Positions 1 to 10,755 of a stretch of DNA of 64,000 nucleotides are shown in pieces. Position numbers and translations under genes: made by a program. Under the pieces are notes generated by a model. It saw only the letters and a program-made list of their open reading frames with translations, was not told where the DNA came from and did no database searches. The DNA is from Dipteris shenzhenensis (taxonomy: Eukaryota > Polypodiophyta > Polypodiopsida > Gleicheniales), in NCBI GenBank assembly GCA_047967505.1, contig CM106539.1; one strand, written 5' to 3'. How positions within the stretch are numbered: position 1 is the first letter of the stretch; every line of letters begins with the position of its first letter.

Positions 1-599
1 AATCTCAAAATCACAGCACAATCCTTAGGAGTCCTTAGGTGAGTAGGTGTTCATATTGAATATCTTCTTTAGGCAGCACAAGATACCCAACAAGCTCCAA
101 GCATGCACTCTCATAGTATTTAGGTGACCATTGGAAGTTAATATAAGCACCACATATGATATTAATGCAAATCAGGGCAAAAGCAGTTATACTCAACTCA
201 AGTTATTGACATTGTCAATACCAAAAATTTGCCCATGGGCTCTAAAGCCATACATGCAAGTGCTAAACCTCATCATCAAACACCTCTTCCTTTACTCTAT
301 TAAGCATTCCTCTCAAAAAATAATGAATCAAATTCCAAGATCCAAGAATACATACATTCCATACAAAAAGAACGCATCAAGCAAAAGAGTATGTTTTCGT
401 GAGCCAAATTTGATGCTAGACAACGTAATCAAACACAAGGCTTTTCAACATGTGCATCTACATATCATGTACAAGACAAAGATGAGAAAGTCCAAGCATT
501 ATTAAAGTTAAAATTAGGCCCACAACAAGAGAAGAGAACTTTGCACACACTCAACAACAAGGCAAGGACTATTTCGATGACACAATCACATCAACAACT
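1..599. other. Unassigned sequence at left edge
   Basis: I see no recognisable gene, LTR end or RNA gene here. Short open frames exist, but they have no family motif and do not look coding. The stretch lies beside decayed minus-strand gypsy-like sequence and may be an eroded part of it. Confidence 0.4.
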
Positions 600-2830
600 C
601 CATGGAAGGAACAAAGTTCAAAAATCTTCCCACTCAAAGCATTGATACCTAAGGATGGGTAATCAAATCGGTATGGGGAAATGTTCACTTTGTGGCAACA
701 AGGGACATAAGTATAGTATAGAGCAATGAAGATGAGATCATTGTGTGTGTAGAGTAGCGGCAAAGTTGCGCTTGTAATATCTTGAGCCTATAAATGGTGA
801 CTTCATGCTTGGCATGTGCCCTATTTTTGATATAGACTCATTCTTTGCAAGCTCTGCACACTACCATTGAGGTATCCATACTTCTTTTAGCATATTGCAT
901 GGTCTATCAATATTTTCAATTGTTGTTGGGACAAGGGAACTCTCCACTTTCTTGATACACATTTTGGGAATCCATGCCAACCTTAATCTTTTATCCAAGT
1001 GTTGATGTCTATTGGGTACAAAATGGTGCACATCTTTATTTTGTATCCAGATAGATTTTTTCCTTGGTTTTTTGGGTTGCATATGATTGTAGAAATACTC
1101 ATTGTTGCTGAAGGACTAGTGTCTTTTATATTGATGGTTCCATGTTGACATTTTTTTGGGCAGCCATTTGATTGAGTGATTTTCTTTGGAGTCCTCTTTG
1201 ATCTTTATTGTCGAACAAAACTTGTCTAGAAAGTCTTCGTGTCGTCTTGATATTGTTAACTCCTCCTTTTGAATTTAGACAATTGGTGTCGATATGCGAG
1301 AGGGGCTGATGTCAATTGCCAGAATTTGTTTGAGTTGAGTGAGCTCCTCTTTCAAGTCTTGGATCTCATTGTTTTGCTTTGCACAGCATAAAGCAAGTTT
1401 GTTCTTTTGATCCTATCACTCTTGTAGTTGTTGCTTGAGCTGTGTCAACTGTTGTTGCCAAGTATTTTAAAATTCATGCATGAGTTGAACATGCTCTTGG
1501 AAAATAATCTTGAGGTGTTGCAAACCTTGTGGTGGACTTATTCTCTCTTGTTCTCCCTCTCTTGAATGTGTCAAGAATAGGTCTTCAAGAGTTTTGATAA
1601 GAGAGTGGATCCAATTGTTGTACCTTTGTAGTTGTCTTTGGGGGATCCTCTGCTGGTGCATGGCCAACATGTAATTCTTCTTCCATGGTGGGCACCCATA
1701 TTTGAGATTTATCAACATAGATGATGCTTTGTACATAGAGGATGCTTTGAGATTTGTCATCATAGAGGATGCTTTGTGCTTCCTTTTCATGCTGAAGTGT
1801 TACACTTGAAGAACCCTTCTAACCGAGATGTTCTTGAATGCCACACTTTGGGTTTGCATTACCCAAGAGACATGTGTTACAACCTTTTGGTGTAATGCTT
1901 CCTTTGTGCAATCTTCTTTTGTGAGGGTTGGTTCTCAGACATCAATTGATTGCACATTCACAATGCCTTTCTTAGCTCCTTTATTCTTGTTTTTCTTTTT
2001 GCTTGTTGGTTGACTTGCCATTGTGCACATGTTAGTCACAAGAGTTTCTCTTGAAACCATTGCCAAATTACCCTCATGATTGTCTAGTGTGTTTGATGAT
2101 TCTATAGCCTTTGCACTATGTGCATTAGTGGAGTTAGAGGACACTTCACCTGTGTCATTATTTGATTTGGAAATGTGTCTTTTAATATTGCTTCAATCCT
2201 TCTCAATCGATTCTTCAATCATCATTACATCATCATATACCTCTATTATAGTTTTATAGTTATAATGATCCTATTTCTATTTAATTTCTTCATGCAAGCC
2301 ATTAATAAAGCTTTTGAATAATTGGTGCTCTGTTAGTGATAGATTTCTCTCTCTATGATAGTATTTTTTAGCTTGTAGAAATAATTTGTCACACAGTATC
2401 CCGATTCTTTTGAACTACTTTTGGCAATGCTGATTTCTAAATCCCTTTTTTGATCTTTAATGTTTGCCAAAGCTTGCGGATGAAACACTCTGATGGAGAT
2501 CCACCATTGCTCCATGAGTGACTGCAAATTGTTGTATAAAATATTATTGTAGCATGGACCATGAGCTTTGTATTTCCACATCCATTTTGCAGTATCAATC
2601 AAATGGTTCTCCTATGACAGCTAGTGGGAATATTTTCAATTGATCTTCCTCCTACCTTGAGATATCTCCTAACCATTTGCACTCAAACAAAGTAATGAAT
2701 TCTTTGGGATTACCTCTACCTGAGAACATAGGTAGATATACAAATGGATCTTGTTGTGTGTCAAGTTCTTGTGGAATTGACTCCAACTAGTCCATTGTAT
2801 TGTTGGTACACATGTCTATGTATTTGGGGT
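600..2830 (-). mobile_element. Decayed Ty3/gypsy-like gag remnant
   Basis: Read on the minus strand, about 2640-2770 translates to a stretch containing LPMFSGRGNPKEF followed by LFECKW. This resembles the N-terminal start of plant gypsy gag (a P-x-F-x-G-x-G-x-P pattern then an F-x-x-x-C/A-x-W run). Downstream, at about 2330-2600, the frame shifts and continues with W-rich capsid-like sequence. Further along, at 1470-2140, there is a Lys/Gln-rich linker. At least one in-frame stop and one frameshift break the frame. No protease, RT or LTR was found, so this is a fragment. The gypsy assignment rests on motif resemblance only. Confidence 0.45.
660..790 (-). repeat. Dispersed repeat, copy 1 (inverted relative to 9390-9505)
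   Basis: The reverse complement of about 680-785 matches 9396-9500 with scattered mismatches. Both contain GCTCAAGATATTACAAG and CTACTCTACACACACAATG. The two copies lie in opposite orientation about 8.6 kb apart, each next to gypsy gag-like sequence, so they may be untranslated parts of related elements. Confidence 0.6.
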
Positions 2831-3620
2831 AGCCTTCTTGAATCTGATCCCATATGGGTTCCATTGCGAGCTTTTACACTTGTCGGAGAGTAATGAAGTA
2901 TAAGGATTGTAATTCAATAGTCTTTGACCTTTGTGCCTGGACCCGTTAGAGAATAGATGAGATAATAGCTTGTTGCTTTTATGTAGAGTGGATTGCAAAA
3001 ATTCTTGAAGTATCAATTGAATGGTCAATTGATTTGCACAAGGTGATTGGACTTGAACATGTCATGATTTCATTAGTTCTTGAGGTTGAAATTCTTCAAT
3101 TGACGATGTTGTTAAAACAATTCCAATTTGTCGATGAAGTGTTTTCCTTCAAGTAATACTTCAAAAAAATTGCCCAATAATCTTAAAAATTAGTGTAGAA
3201 ATGTTGCCTTTGAATGGATAAACTAGCGGGTGATGGTTGCAGACAGTTCTAATGCATTTTGTTGGAGTTAGAGTGGTGATTTTACCCTGAAATTGAGCCT
3301 AAATTGGGGGAAATGAATGGCCTTCTAAATGATGTCCAAAACTAGGGTAAATGTATTGGAAAAAGATTGCATAATAGGCTCTTTCAATGTGTGAAAGGTG
3401 GGCTTTGATAGGGTCCAATTTGGGCTTCAAACAACCAAGAAAAAGGGCCTTAAATTAAGAAGAAAAATGATCTATTTTTGAATAAAGGGCTCCTTTTTTT
3501 TTTGAGAGCCTTAACCTAACTTAATGTATTATGGTTAGTTTGACTAACCTAAGATTTAGTTTTTATCCTAACTCTCTCTCTTCTCTCGGTATTCTATCTC
3601 TACTCTCGATGACGTGTGCA
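2831..3620. other. Unassigned intergenic/degenerate sequence
   Basis: No coding region or repeat boundary is supported. The sequence is AT-rich and leads into the purine-rich minisatellite. It could be the leader of the minus-strand gypsy remnant, but I found no primer site or LTR end. Confidence 0.35.
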
Positions 3621-5030
3621 AAAGGGGGATGGAGGGAGGTAGAAAGATGGTGGGTGGAGGGAGATAAGGTGTAGAGGAAGGTAGAGAGATGGTGGGAGGA
3701 AGGGATATGGTGGGAGAAAGTGGGATGGAGGACGATATAGAGATGGTGAGGTAGAGGGAGATGGGGTGTAGAGAGAGGTAGAGAGATAGCGGGATGGAGG
3801 GAGATAGGGTGTAGACGGAGGTAGAAGATAGTGGGAGAAAGGGAGATGGGGTGTAGAGAGAGGTAGAGAGATGGTGGGGTGGAGGGAGATGGGGTGTAGA
3901 GAGAGGTAGAGAGATATTGGGGTGGAGGGAGATGGGGTGTAGAGGGACATAGAGAGATAGTAGGAGGAAGGGTGATAGTGGGAGAAAGGGGGATGGAGGA
4001 CGGTAAAGAGATGGTAGGGTGGAGGGAGATGGGGTGAGAGATATGGTGGGGTGGAGAGAGATGGGGTGTAGAGGGAGGTAGAGAGATGGTGGGAGGAAGG
4101 GGGATGGTGTGTAGAGAGATGGTGGGAGGAAGGGGGATGGTGTGTAGAGAGAGGTAGAGAGATAGAGGGTTGGAGGGAGATGGGGTGTAGAGAGAGATAG
4201 AGAGATGGTGGGGTGGAGGGAGATGGGGTGTAGAGGGAGGTAGAGAGATGGTAGGACGAAGGGGGATAGTGGGAGAAAGCGGGATGGAGGGAGGTAGAGA
4301 GATGGTGGGGTGGAGGGAGATGGGGTATAGAGGAAAGTCAAGAGTGGGAGAAAGGGGGATGATGTGTAGAGAGAGATTATGGGGTGGATGTAGAGATGGT
4401 GGGAGGAAGGGGGATGGTGTGTAGAGAGAGATAGAGAGATAGTGGGGTGTAGGGAGATGGGGTGTAGAGAGATGGTGGAGTAGAGGGAGATGGGGTGTGG
4501 AGGGAGGTAGAGAGATGATGGGAGGAAGGGGGATGGTGGGGGAAAGGGGAATGGAGGATGGTAGAGAGATGGTGGGGTGGAGGGAGATGGGGTTTAGAGA
4601 AAGATAGAGAGATGGTGGGGTGGAGGGAGATGGGGTGTAGAGGGAGGTAGAGAGATAGTGGGAGGAAGGGGATAGGGGTAGAGAGAGGTAGAGAGATAGT
4701 GGGATGGAGGGAGATGGGGTGTAGAGAGAGGTAGAGAGGTGGTGGGGTGGAGGGAGAGAGATGTGGGAGGAAGGGAGATGGTGTAGAGAGAGATTAGAGA
4801 GATAAGGGGGTGCTGGGAGATGGGGTGTAGAGAGAGATAGAGAGATGGTGGGGTGGAGGGAGATGGGGTTTAGAGGGAGGTAGAGAGATGGTGCGAGGAA
4901 GGGGGATGGTGGGAGAAAGGGGGATGGAGGGAGGTAGAGAGATGGTAGGGTGGAGGGAGATGGGGTGTAGAGGGAGGTAGAGAGATGATGGGAGGAAGGG
5001 GCATGGTGGGAGAAAGGGGGATAGAGGATG
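3621..5030. repeat. Purine-rich minisatellite array (unit about 43 bp)
   Basis: The plus strand is almost entirely purine plus T. It is built from variants of a unit starting GATGGGGTGTAGAG and continuing through GGTAGAGAGATGG and GGGGTGGAGGGA; one clean copy counts 43 bp. Longer variants insert GGAGGAAGGGGGATGG segments, giving an irregular higher-order pattern. Because the minus strand is pyrimidine-rich and so poor in stop codons, several frames stay open, one for 550 codons of Ser/Pro/Leu/His/Thr. I treat these as an artefact of composition, not proteins. Such tracts can form triplex DNA. Confidence 0.9.
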
Positions 5031-5171
5031 GAAAAAGTGGTGGTGGATGGAAGGAGGAGGATGAAAAATGGAGGTAGGCAAAAAATATGGAGGCTTGACG
5101 AAATTTGGAGATGGAGAGATGGAAGTGGCTTGGAAAAGTGAGGGGAAAGAAGTGAAGGGGGGGGGGGGTAA

Positions 5172-5344
5172 TGATAGCGGAAGTGAGAGAGGGAGAGAGA
5201 GAGAGGAGTGCACACGATATAGCTACCTGTACACTAAGTGTATTAGCAATGAACATGAAGATATACATGTGAACCCCTTAGGGTTGGGGTTAGGGTTTGC
5301 CCCTATGCCCTATGTGGATAGTGCAATTTACACTATCTTTAACA
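5172..5344 (-). repeat. Element I 3' LTR
   Basis: This 173-bp LTR matches 8040-8204. On the plus strand it starts TGATAGCGGAAG and ends TTTAACA. It contains a telomere-like GGGTTGGGGTTAGGGTTTG stretch near 5280-5299, with a simpler version in the other LTR. Confidence 0.87.
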
Positions 5345-5353
5345 CCCCCTCTT
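5345..5353 (-). promoter_or_regulatory. Element I polypurine tract
   Basis: On the minus strand AAGAGGGGG directly abuts the TGTTAAAG start of the 3' LTR. This is the expected plus-strand primer position for an LTR retrotransposon. Confidence 0.7.
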
Positions 5354-5703
5354 AAATTGCACTGGATTTCATTTGGTGCGTATGATAGCATCCAAAACTG
5401 AAAAGAAATCAGAGTAGTATGTGCATATATGAGCACAGTGACTACATAGTGGAAGCATGTACAGTGAGTACAACTTATGATCCTCTACATAATGTGGATT
5501 TCCCCCTCCTAAGTTATGGGTCATCCTTCGCCTTTGGGAATACAACCCAGAAGATAGGCCAAAAGGAAGAGGAAGGAAATATGGAGAAAGTCAAGTCCAC
5601 CTGGATCAAAGATTAGTCGATCAAAAGATGACTGCGTGAATGTCTGCATGTATGGCTATGTACTGAACATGTCAAAGATGAACATATCATGAGTCATTGG
5701 GGA

Positions 5704-6870
5704 CTATGCAGCTTCTCTGAAGAAGAGGCATCCGGATGTGAGGCTAGTCGATGTAGCTATGGAGAAACAATACGGGAGGTTGTGACATATGAGGTTGTCA
5801 CCAACCCAAAAGAAATGACAGCAATGTGTGAGGTATGCTGCAATAGAAGTATAATCTCTATTGAATGATGCAGGGTCGAAGACGACCACATAGTCGATGT
5901 GAATAGAGTGATCCAGGGATGAAAATCTGGGGTTGGATGTGTAGGTATGATACGCTACTCTACTGATGAAGAGGCCCATACAAATGACAAGGTATAGGAA
6001 CCTATCCAACTTGTATGCTCAACTGTCATGAGTTGGAGGTCATCTGATGTGTGCATGGCGAAACATCCATCGGCATGGGATGTAGCATCTGTCATAGTCT
6101 CGTCGAGAAGGAGCTGACAGTCTAAAGGCCTAGAAGCCTGAAATACAACTGAAAAATCATAAGATGTCCCTGAAGTATATAAGGTACCAAATGCTGATGA
6201 AGGGATCGATCTGTAGTCGTGGATCCAACCACTAATTTGCATCATGTAAGGACTATATACTACAGCCATAAGTGCATGCTCAAACACTAAGTCTCCCCAG
6301 GTTGTGCTATGGCTGAACCTGATGATGTCTACTGCACTGGGGCAGGACCGCACTGATGCATAAGTATCCTCGTGCTGAGGAATGATGTGTTGATGGAAAG
6401 TGGTGGTGATAACTGGATCCAAGGATGCAATGCGGCATGATTGAGCTGATGCTGGAATGTCCTGAAGACTAATCTGTTGATTTGAACTGATAAAGGAAAT
6501 TGAGCCCAAGGTATGCTCTATGTCAAAGGTGAAAGCATCAGTGATGGATGCTGGAATGGAATCACTTGAAGTGCTGAATGTGCTGGGGCATATATCTCTG
6601 CATGTGGCAAAAAGATGTGAGTGCCTCATGCTGAGGACTTACCTACTAAATAACTGCATGATCATAGTGAACTCTTGCTGAGTATCTGCATCTGTGGCAA
6701 AGGATGGAGTCGGATCCATGCATGAGGGTGATGGTTGTACATCACTGAAATCAGACTGAGCTGATGTAGATGGGACTGCCTCGTACTGAGGACTTACTAT
6801 CAAATATGCCTCATGATGAGGGCTTATTGCTGCTGAATGTGCCTCATGTTGAGGGCTTACCAAGAAGTGT
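5704..6870 (-). pseudogene. Decayed internal coding-like region of element I
   Basis: Minus-strand frames at 6639-6863, 5955-6629 and 5704-6009 are open but not continuous. The first contains short tandem iterations (SPQ/HEA-type) that come from a 30-bp DNA repeat with a core like GAGGGCTTAC near 6780-6890. The last ends in sequence loosely like the copia RNase H TSGYxFxxGDNL segment. I cannot name a product. It may be a broken remnant of the parental pol or captured sequence. Confidence 0.25.
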
Positions 6871-8027
6871 GCCTCATGCTGAGGGCTTACAGAAGAATGT
6901 GCATGATCAGAAACTGCGGGCTAATCCATGCTAACATCTGAAGCATCTGCAACTGCATTTGATCTGTCAAGGTCAATGAGGCTTGAGTCTGCATCATAGA
7001 CTAGTACATACCGTGTGGCAATAAATGGTCGAAGAAGGTTCTCTTTCCACTCACGGATTTTGTCCGGAGTCATGATTGGTGTATCATCAACTGTGTGATG
7101 AGAATAACTCCATGCTGGAGGTGGTCTGGTGCTCTATGTAAGAGGCTTACCCATGTACCGGCGAGAGTGTCTACCCATGAGAACACTGTGTGAGAGCTAC
7201 CACTAGGGGGCTTATGCTAAACTGTCAAAAACCAAGTCATGTGAGAACTAATGTGTGCCAAGGATCAAGCCTGTAGTAGAATGATGACAACTACGTGCCA
7301 GGCGTAGCCAAGAGGCTATAAAAGGCTAATGTATGTGTGTAAAAACCAATGCCAAAAATAGTCAACAATGCGTGATTTTATGTGGGTGGCATGTGTGTGT
7401 GCAAGAAGAATGCAACAATCCTGAATCCAAGGAGAAAGATCAATGCCAAGTGTCACACTGAGGTTCTAAAGTGTCAAATGCCAAGAATACTGAACTGGTG
7501 TCAGATGTGTGAATGTGAATACCGATGATAGAACTGCATGGACTAACGCCGGTGGAAACTAATCGAGTAATGTGGCAATTGCAGCGTTGAAATGTTGAGG
7601 CTTAGAGGCTCTCTCAAAGCATAGAGGCTCTCTCAAAGTGAGAGCTATAGATACTGCCTTCTGTCTCTCAAAATCAGCTCTCAAGTATCACAGGGGAAAG
7701 AAGACTTTCTCTCTAATCTTGAAAGTAAACCAAAAAGAGAAGGTTGAACCTTAGTCTTTGAGAAATTGAAATGAACCTCTCAAGCATAAACGGAATTCTT
7801 CTCAAGAGGAAAATGAACTTATCTCACTCTCCATAGCTCGAAATGACGAGCTTTCTGATGCAAATCGGAGAAGGAAATGAGCTCTACAAGATGAGCTTGA
7901 GAAGCGATGAAGGTGCCTTACAGAGAGGGCTTGTGCCTTGCGTGCCTTCATGAAGCAAGGGCTTGACTCTCTCTCAATGGAAGATGCTTGACGCAAGGAG
8001 GGCTTGACACTCACGAAGGGAGTGGCG

Positions 8028-8039
8028 GCTCTGATACGA
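8028..8039 (-). promoter_or_regulatory. Element I primer-binding site
   Basis: The reverse complement reads TCGTATCAGAGC, next to the 5' LTR end. The usual plant copia-type site, complementary to the 3' end of initiator Met-tRNA, is TGGTATCAGAGC. Here G has become C at the third base. Confidence 0.75.
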
Positions 8040-8204
8040 TGATAGTGGAAGTGAGAGAGGGAGAGAGAGAGGAGTGCACACAATTTAGCTACTTGTACAC
8101 TAAGTGTATTAACAATGAACATGAAGATATACATGTGAACCCCTTAGGGTTAGGGTTTACCCCTATGCCCTATGTGGATAGTGCAATTTACACTATCTTT
8201 AACA
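8040..8204 (-). repeat. Element I 5' LTR
   Basis: This 165-bp partner of 5172-5344 is followed on the plus strand by the GGTAA duplication. It carries CCTTAGGGTTAGGGTTTACC, a telomere-like motif. Confidence 0.87.
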
Positions 8205-8209
8205 GGTAA

Positions 8210-9090
8210 TTGATTTTATAGGATGTGGGGGTTCAAGGGTATTTTTTGGTGATTAGTGTATTAATGTGCTTATGTAAGTAAACATTGTTTCCTTTGCCTT
8301 GAGGGATGTGTCTTGAACAATTTCTCAAAGGGGTTTCTTTTTCACACATGCAAACACATGCTCCGCTTTTGCTTCAGGTGCTAACCTCCCCGGTAGTGGT
8401 GCCAATGTGATCACTGGCTCTCCCATGTCCAAGTTCCAAGGGTGTTGGTCACCTACAGTCGTGTCATTGCTCGTTGTAGCATAGGTGCTCACAAGTGTAG
8501 CATAGGTCCTCAAGTCATAATCCAATGAGAGGTGTAGGTTGAAGCATGAAAAGCAACTCTCATACTCACGTATGTGAGAAAGAGAACTGTATCACAACGA
8601 TGGATGGAAGCTCTTGCCTCCATGGGAGTTCAAGGGTTTAGAAAGGGGTTGCAGGGTTCAGAAGGGGGATAAGGTTGAGAGAACTAACTAGGAGTTCCAA
8701 GGTCTAGAGAGGGTTGCAGGGTTCAGGAGGAGTCCAAGGTTGAGGAGTGGAGAGCTAGTCTCCTTTGTGACTTCAAGGATAAAGTGTTGAGAATGAGGAT
8801 TAAGGGGGAAAGGAGTAGGTGAAGGGAGGAGGAGGAGGTGGGAGGAGGAGGAGGGACGAGGAGGAGGAGGAGGGACGAGGAGAGGGGAGGAGGAGGGAAG
8901 AAGAGGAGAGGAAGGGGCAAGGGTGGGAGATTGCAAGATTAGAGCATGCTATCATATTGAGGGAGCATGGGCCCAAGGACAACAAGCACATGAATATTAA
9001 AGTGAATTGAACACTGAACATGGGAGCATCATTCCATTGAGAGATATTTATACATGTTGGTCTCTACACATCGTAGGTACCTCCAAGGTG
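8210..9090. repeat. Unassigned sequence with short GGA-rich and GGTT-type repeats
   Basis: At about 8615-8740 there are loose iterations of GGGTTGCAGGGTTCAG and GAGTTCAAGG-type words. At about 8817-8915 the plus strand is a GGA-rich low-complexity run. Open frames on either strand are Gly/Arg/Glu-rich or Pro/Ser/Leu-rich and reflect composition. No gene is supported. Confidence 0.6.
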
Positions 9091-9094
9091 GAAC

Positions 9095-9275
9095 CTCTTT
9101 TATAGGAGACCTTTTGGACAAGAGTCCCTCTACTTTTGGGGGGAACCTCTTGGGTCTCTACACAAAGTGGGGGAACCTCATAAGTCCCACCACAAAGTGG
9201 GGGGACCTTTCGGGTCTCTGCACAAAGTAGGGGAATCTCATGAGTCCCTCCACAAAGTTGGGGGACCTCAAATTG
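9095..9275. repeat. Short tandem repeat, unit about 40 bp
   Basis: Four to five imperfect copies of a unit contain CTACACAAAGTGGGGGAACC followed by TCATAAGTCCC or TTTCGGGTC. The array is non-coding in appearance. Confidence 0.75.
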
Positions 9276-9389
9276 TAGGCTTTAAGTCTTTCTCTCTCTA
9301 GATCCTAATTTTGCAAGTATGGTTGGATCCTTTTTTGAGAGGATTTTGGTTATCCTCATCTTTCAAGATTCCTCATACCATCTTTCAAG

Positions 9390-9505
9390 CTCAAGATATT
9401 ACAAGTGCAACTTTGCTGCTACTCTACACACACAATGATCTCATCTTTGTTGGTCTAAACTATACTTATGTACCTATGTTGCCGCAGAGTGAACAATGCA
9501 TGTAT
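9390..9505 (+). repeat. Dispersed repeat, copy 2
   Basis: This is the plus-oriented counterpart of the inverted copy at 660-790, with shared words such as CACACAATGATCTCATCTT. It lies immediately downstream, in minus-strand reading, of the gypsy protease remnant. Confidence 0.6.
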
Positions 9506-9662
9506 CCAATTATGGATGTCACTTTGGCTATCACCTTTTGTGGTTTTGAGTTCAAGTGATGCATGACTGGTGGCTATGGTGGAAGAAGTGTCATCAATTC
9601 CTGGGTATAGTGGGCTTGATTTCCCGAGTTCCCAAATTTACTTTCATAGCCATATCCCTATT

Positions 9663-9893
9663 CTAGATTGTGATCCTATCTATACCCCAATCATGGAGTA
9701 CTGACGTCTCTCGAATCCATAGTCTCTCCAAGAATACCTGGTATGCGGTCGATCCTTGGGGAAGATGTAATATAGTGAATTGTACAGTGAACTTGACTCC
9801 CACAATTTTTGTTGCTGGCACATTGTCAACAATTCCCAGTGGCTTTATCTTCATGTGGTCGTCTAAGCATATGCTGAATGTGGCATTCCTCAT
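9663..9893 (-). pseudogene. Gypsy protease-domain fragment
   Basis: This 76-residue open stretch has the C-terminal half of a gypsy aspartic protease region: the KPLGIVDNVP segment, the GVKFTVQFTILHLPQG strand pair, then ERLWIRETSVLHDWG. The active-site D-T/S-G part upstream is not intact in this frame. The frame upstream (9957-10184) contains family-like sequence in another phase, so the polyprotein is broken. Confidence 0.65.
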
Positions 9894-10716
9894 TTCATAG
9901 AGATCTTTTGGTGCAAGAATGTTGACACCTTCCCCACTTTCGACTATTGCAGGGTCCTAGCGAAAGGCTTTATGCTCTAGGGGGATGGTTACATTTTTTA
10001 TGTCATCCCTAGTACCAAATTTCACTGATATATCCTTATTTTTCTCTTTAGGTGGTGGGAAACATTGTGCTGATTCTATCCAACCCTTGAAACTTTCTTG
10101 CATTGTAGAAAATTTTCTCAATAAGGTTCCAATTGGCATCATGACCGGACAACTGATTAAGTTGGCTAAGGCAATGCCATCCAATTAGGGACAAGTTTCA
10201 TGTAGATCCAACATTCTTGGGTTGGTGGTGGCTTCCATCACTGTGTCAATACTATGTGGTGTTGATTCCCTGCCCTCTGTTGTTGCTCTTTTGTCTACCT
10301 CGAATTTGTCCTGTTCATGTCTCGCCCATTCCTTCAAGGCTTGATATTGAGCTTTCTCCACTTCGGCATTGGGGTAAGACTTCCTTTACTTCTTGAAGAG
10401 CACTGGGGGCAAATGTACTTGGTGTTGCCACGCTTTGCTTCGAGATTGGCAATTTTGTGTGGTTTTTGGGCTCTTTGCTTTTTGGGAAAAAATTAGTTTT
10501 TTTATGCTACTTTCTTTTGCTTCCTTCTTATCACCAGTACAGGCTAGGATACAACACTTGGTGTAGCCACATGGTGACTTTCAATGCCAATAATTCTAGG
10601 AGGTACATCTAGCTTTGCTTCATTGGGATGTTGATTCTTTGCTTTGAGTGGGAAATCGATACATGCATGCCCAACCCCACAATCTCTACACATAGGTTGA
10701 GGCTTCCTTTGTGTCG

Positions 10717-10755
10717 GCACTCAGCAATCCAAGGGTTTTCTCCACATCCAAAACA
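10717..10755 (-). pseudogene. Degenerate gag zinc knuckle of element J
   Basis: The sequence CFGCGENPWIAEC keeps three cysteines of a CCHC knuckle, but the expected histidine appears to be proline. The knuckle is probably non-functional. Confidence 0.55.

Larger units (their letters stand above)
5172..8204 (-). mobile_element. Element I: non-autonomous LTR retrotransposon
   Basis: Two direct repeats, 5172-5344 (173 bp) and 8040-8204 (165 bp), begin TGTTAAAG on the minus strand and end in TCA. A perfect 5-bp target duplication GGTAA lies at 5167-5171 and 8205-8209. On the minus strand the right copy is the 5' LTR and is followed by a primer site that is one base off the usual form. The left copy is preceded by a polypurine tract. 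The 2.7-kb interior has no intact gag or pol. A region at 5704-6010 has weak, frame-broken resemblance to the end of a copia RNase H. The element sits at the edge of the minisatellite. Confidence 0.87.

Noticed and set aside
3563-5215. A 550-codon minus-strand open frame rich in Ser, Pro, Leu, His and Thr
   Set aside because: It is the translation of the pyrimidine strand of a minisatellite. Several frames are open at once because stop codons need purines, and the 43-bp unit is not a multiple of three.
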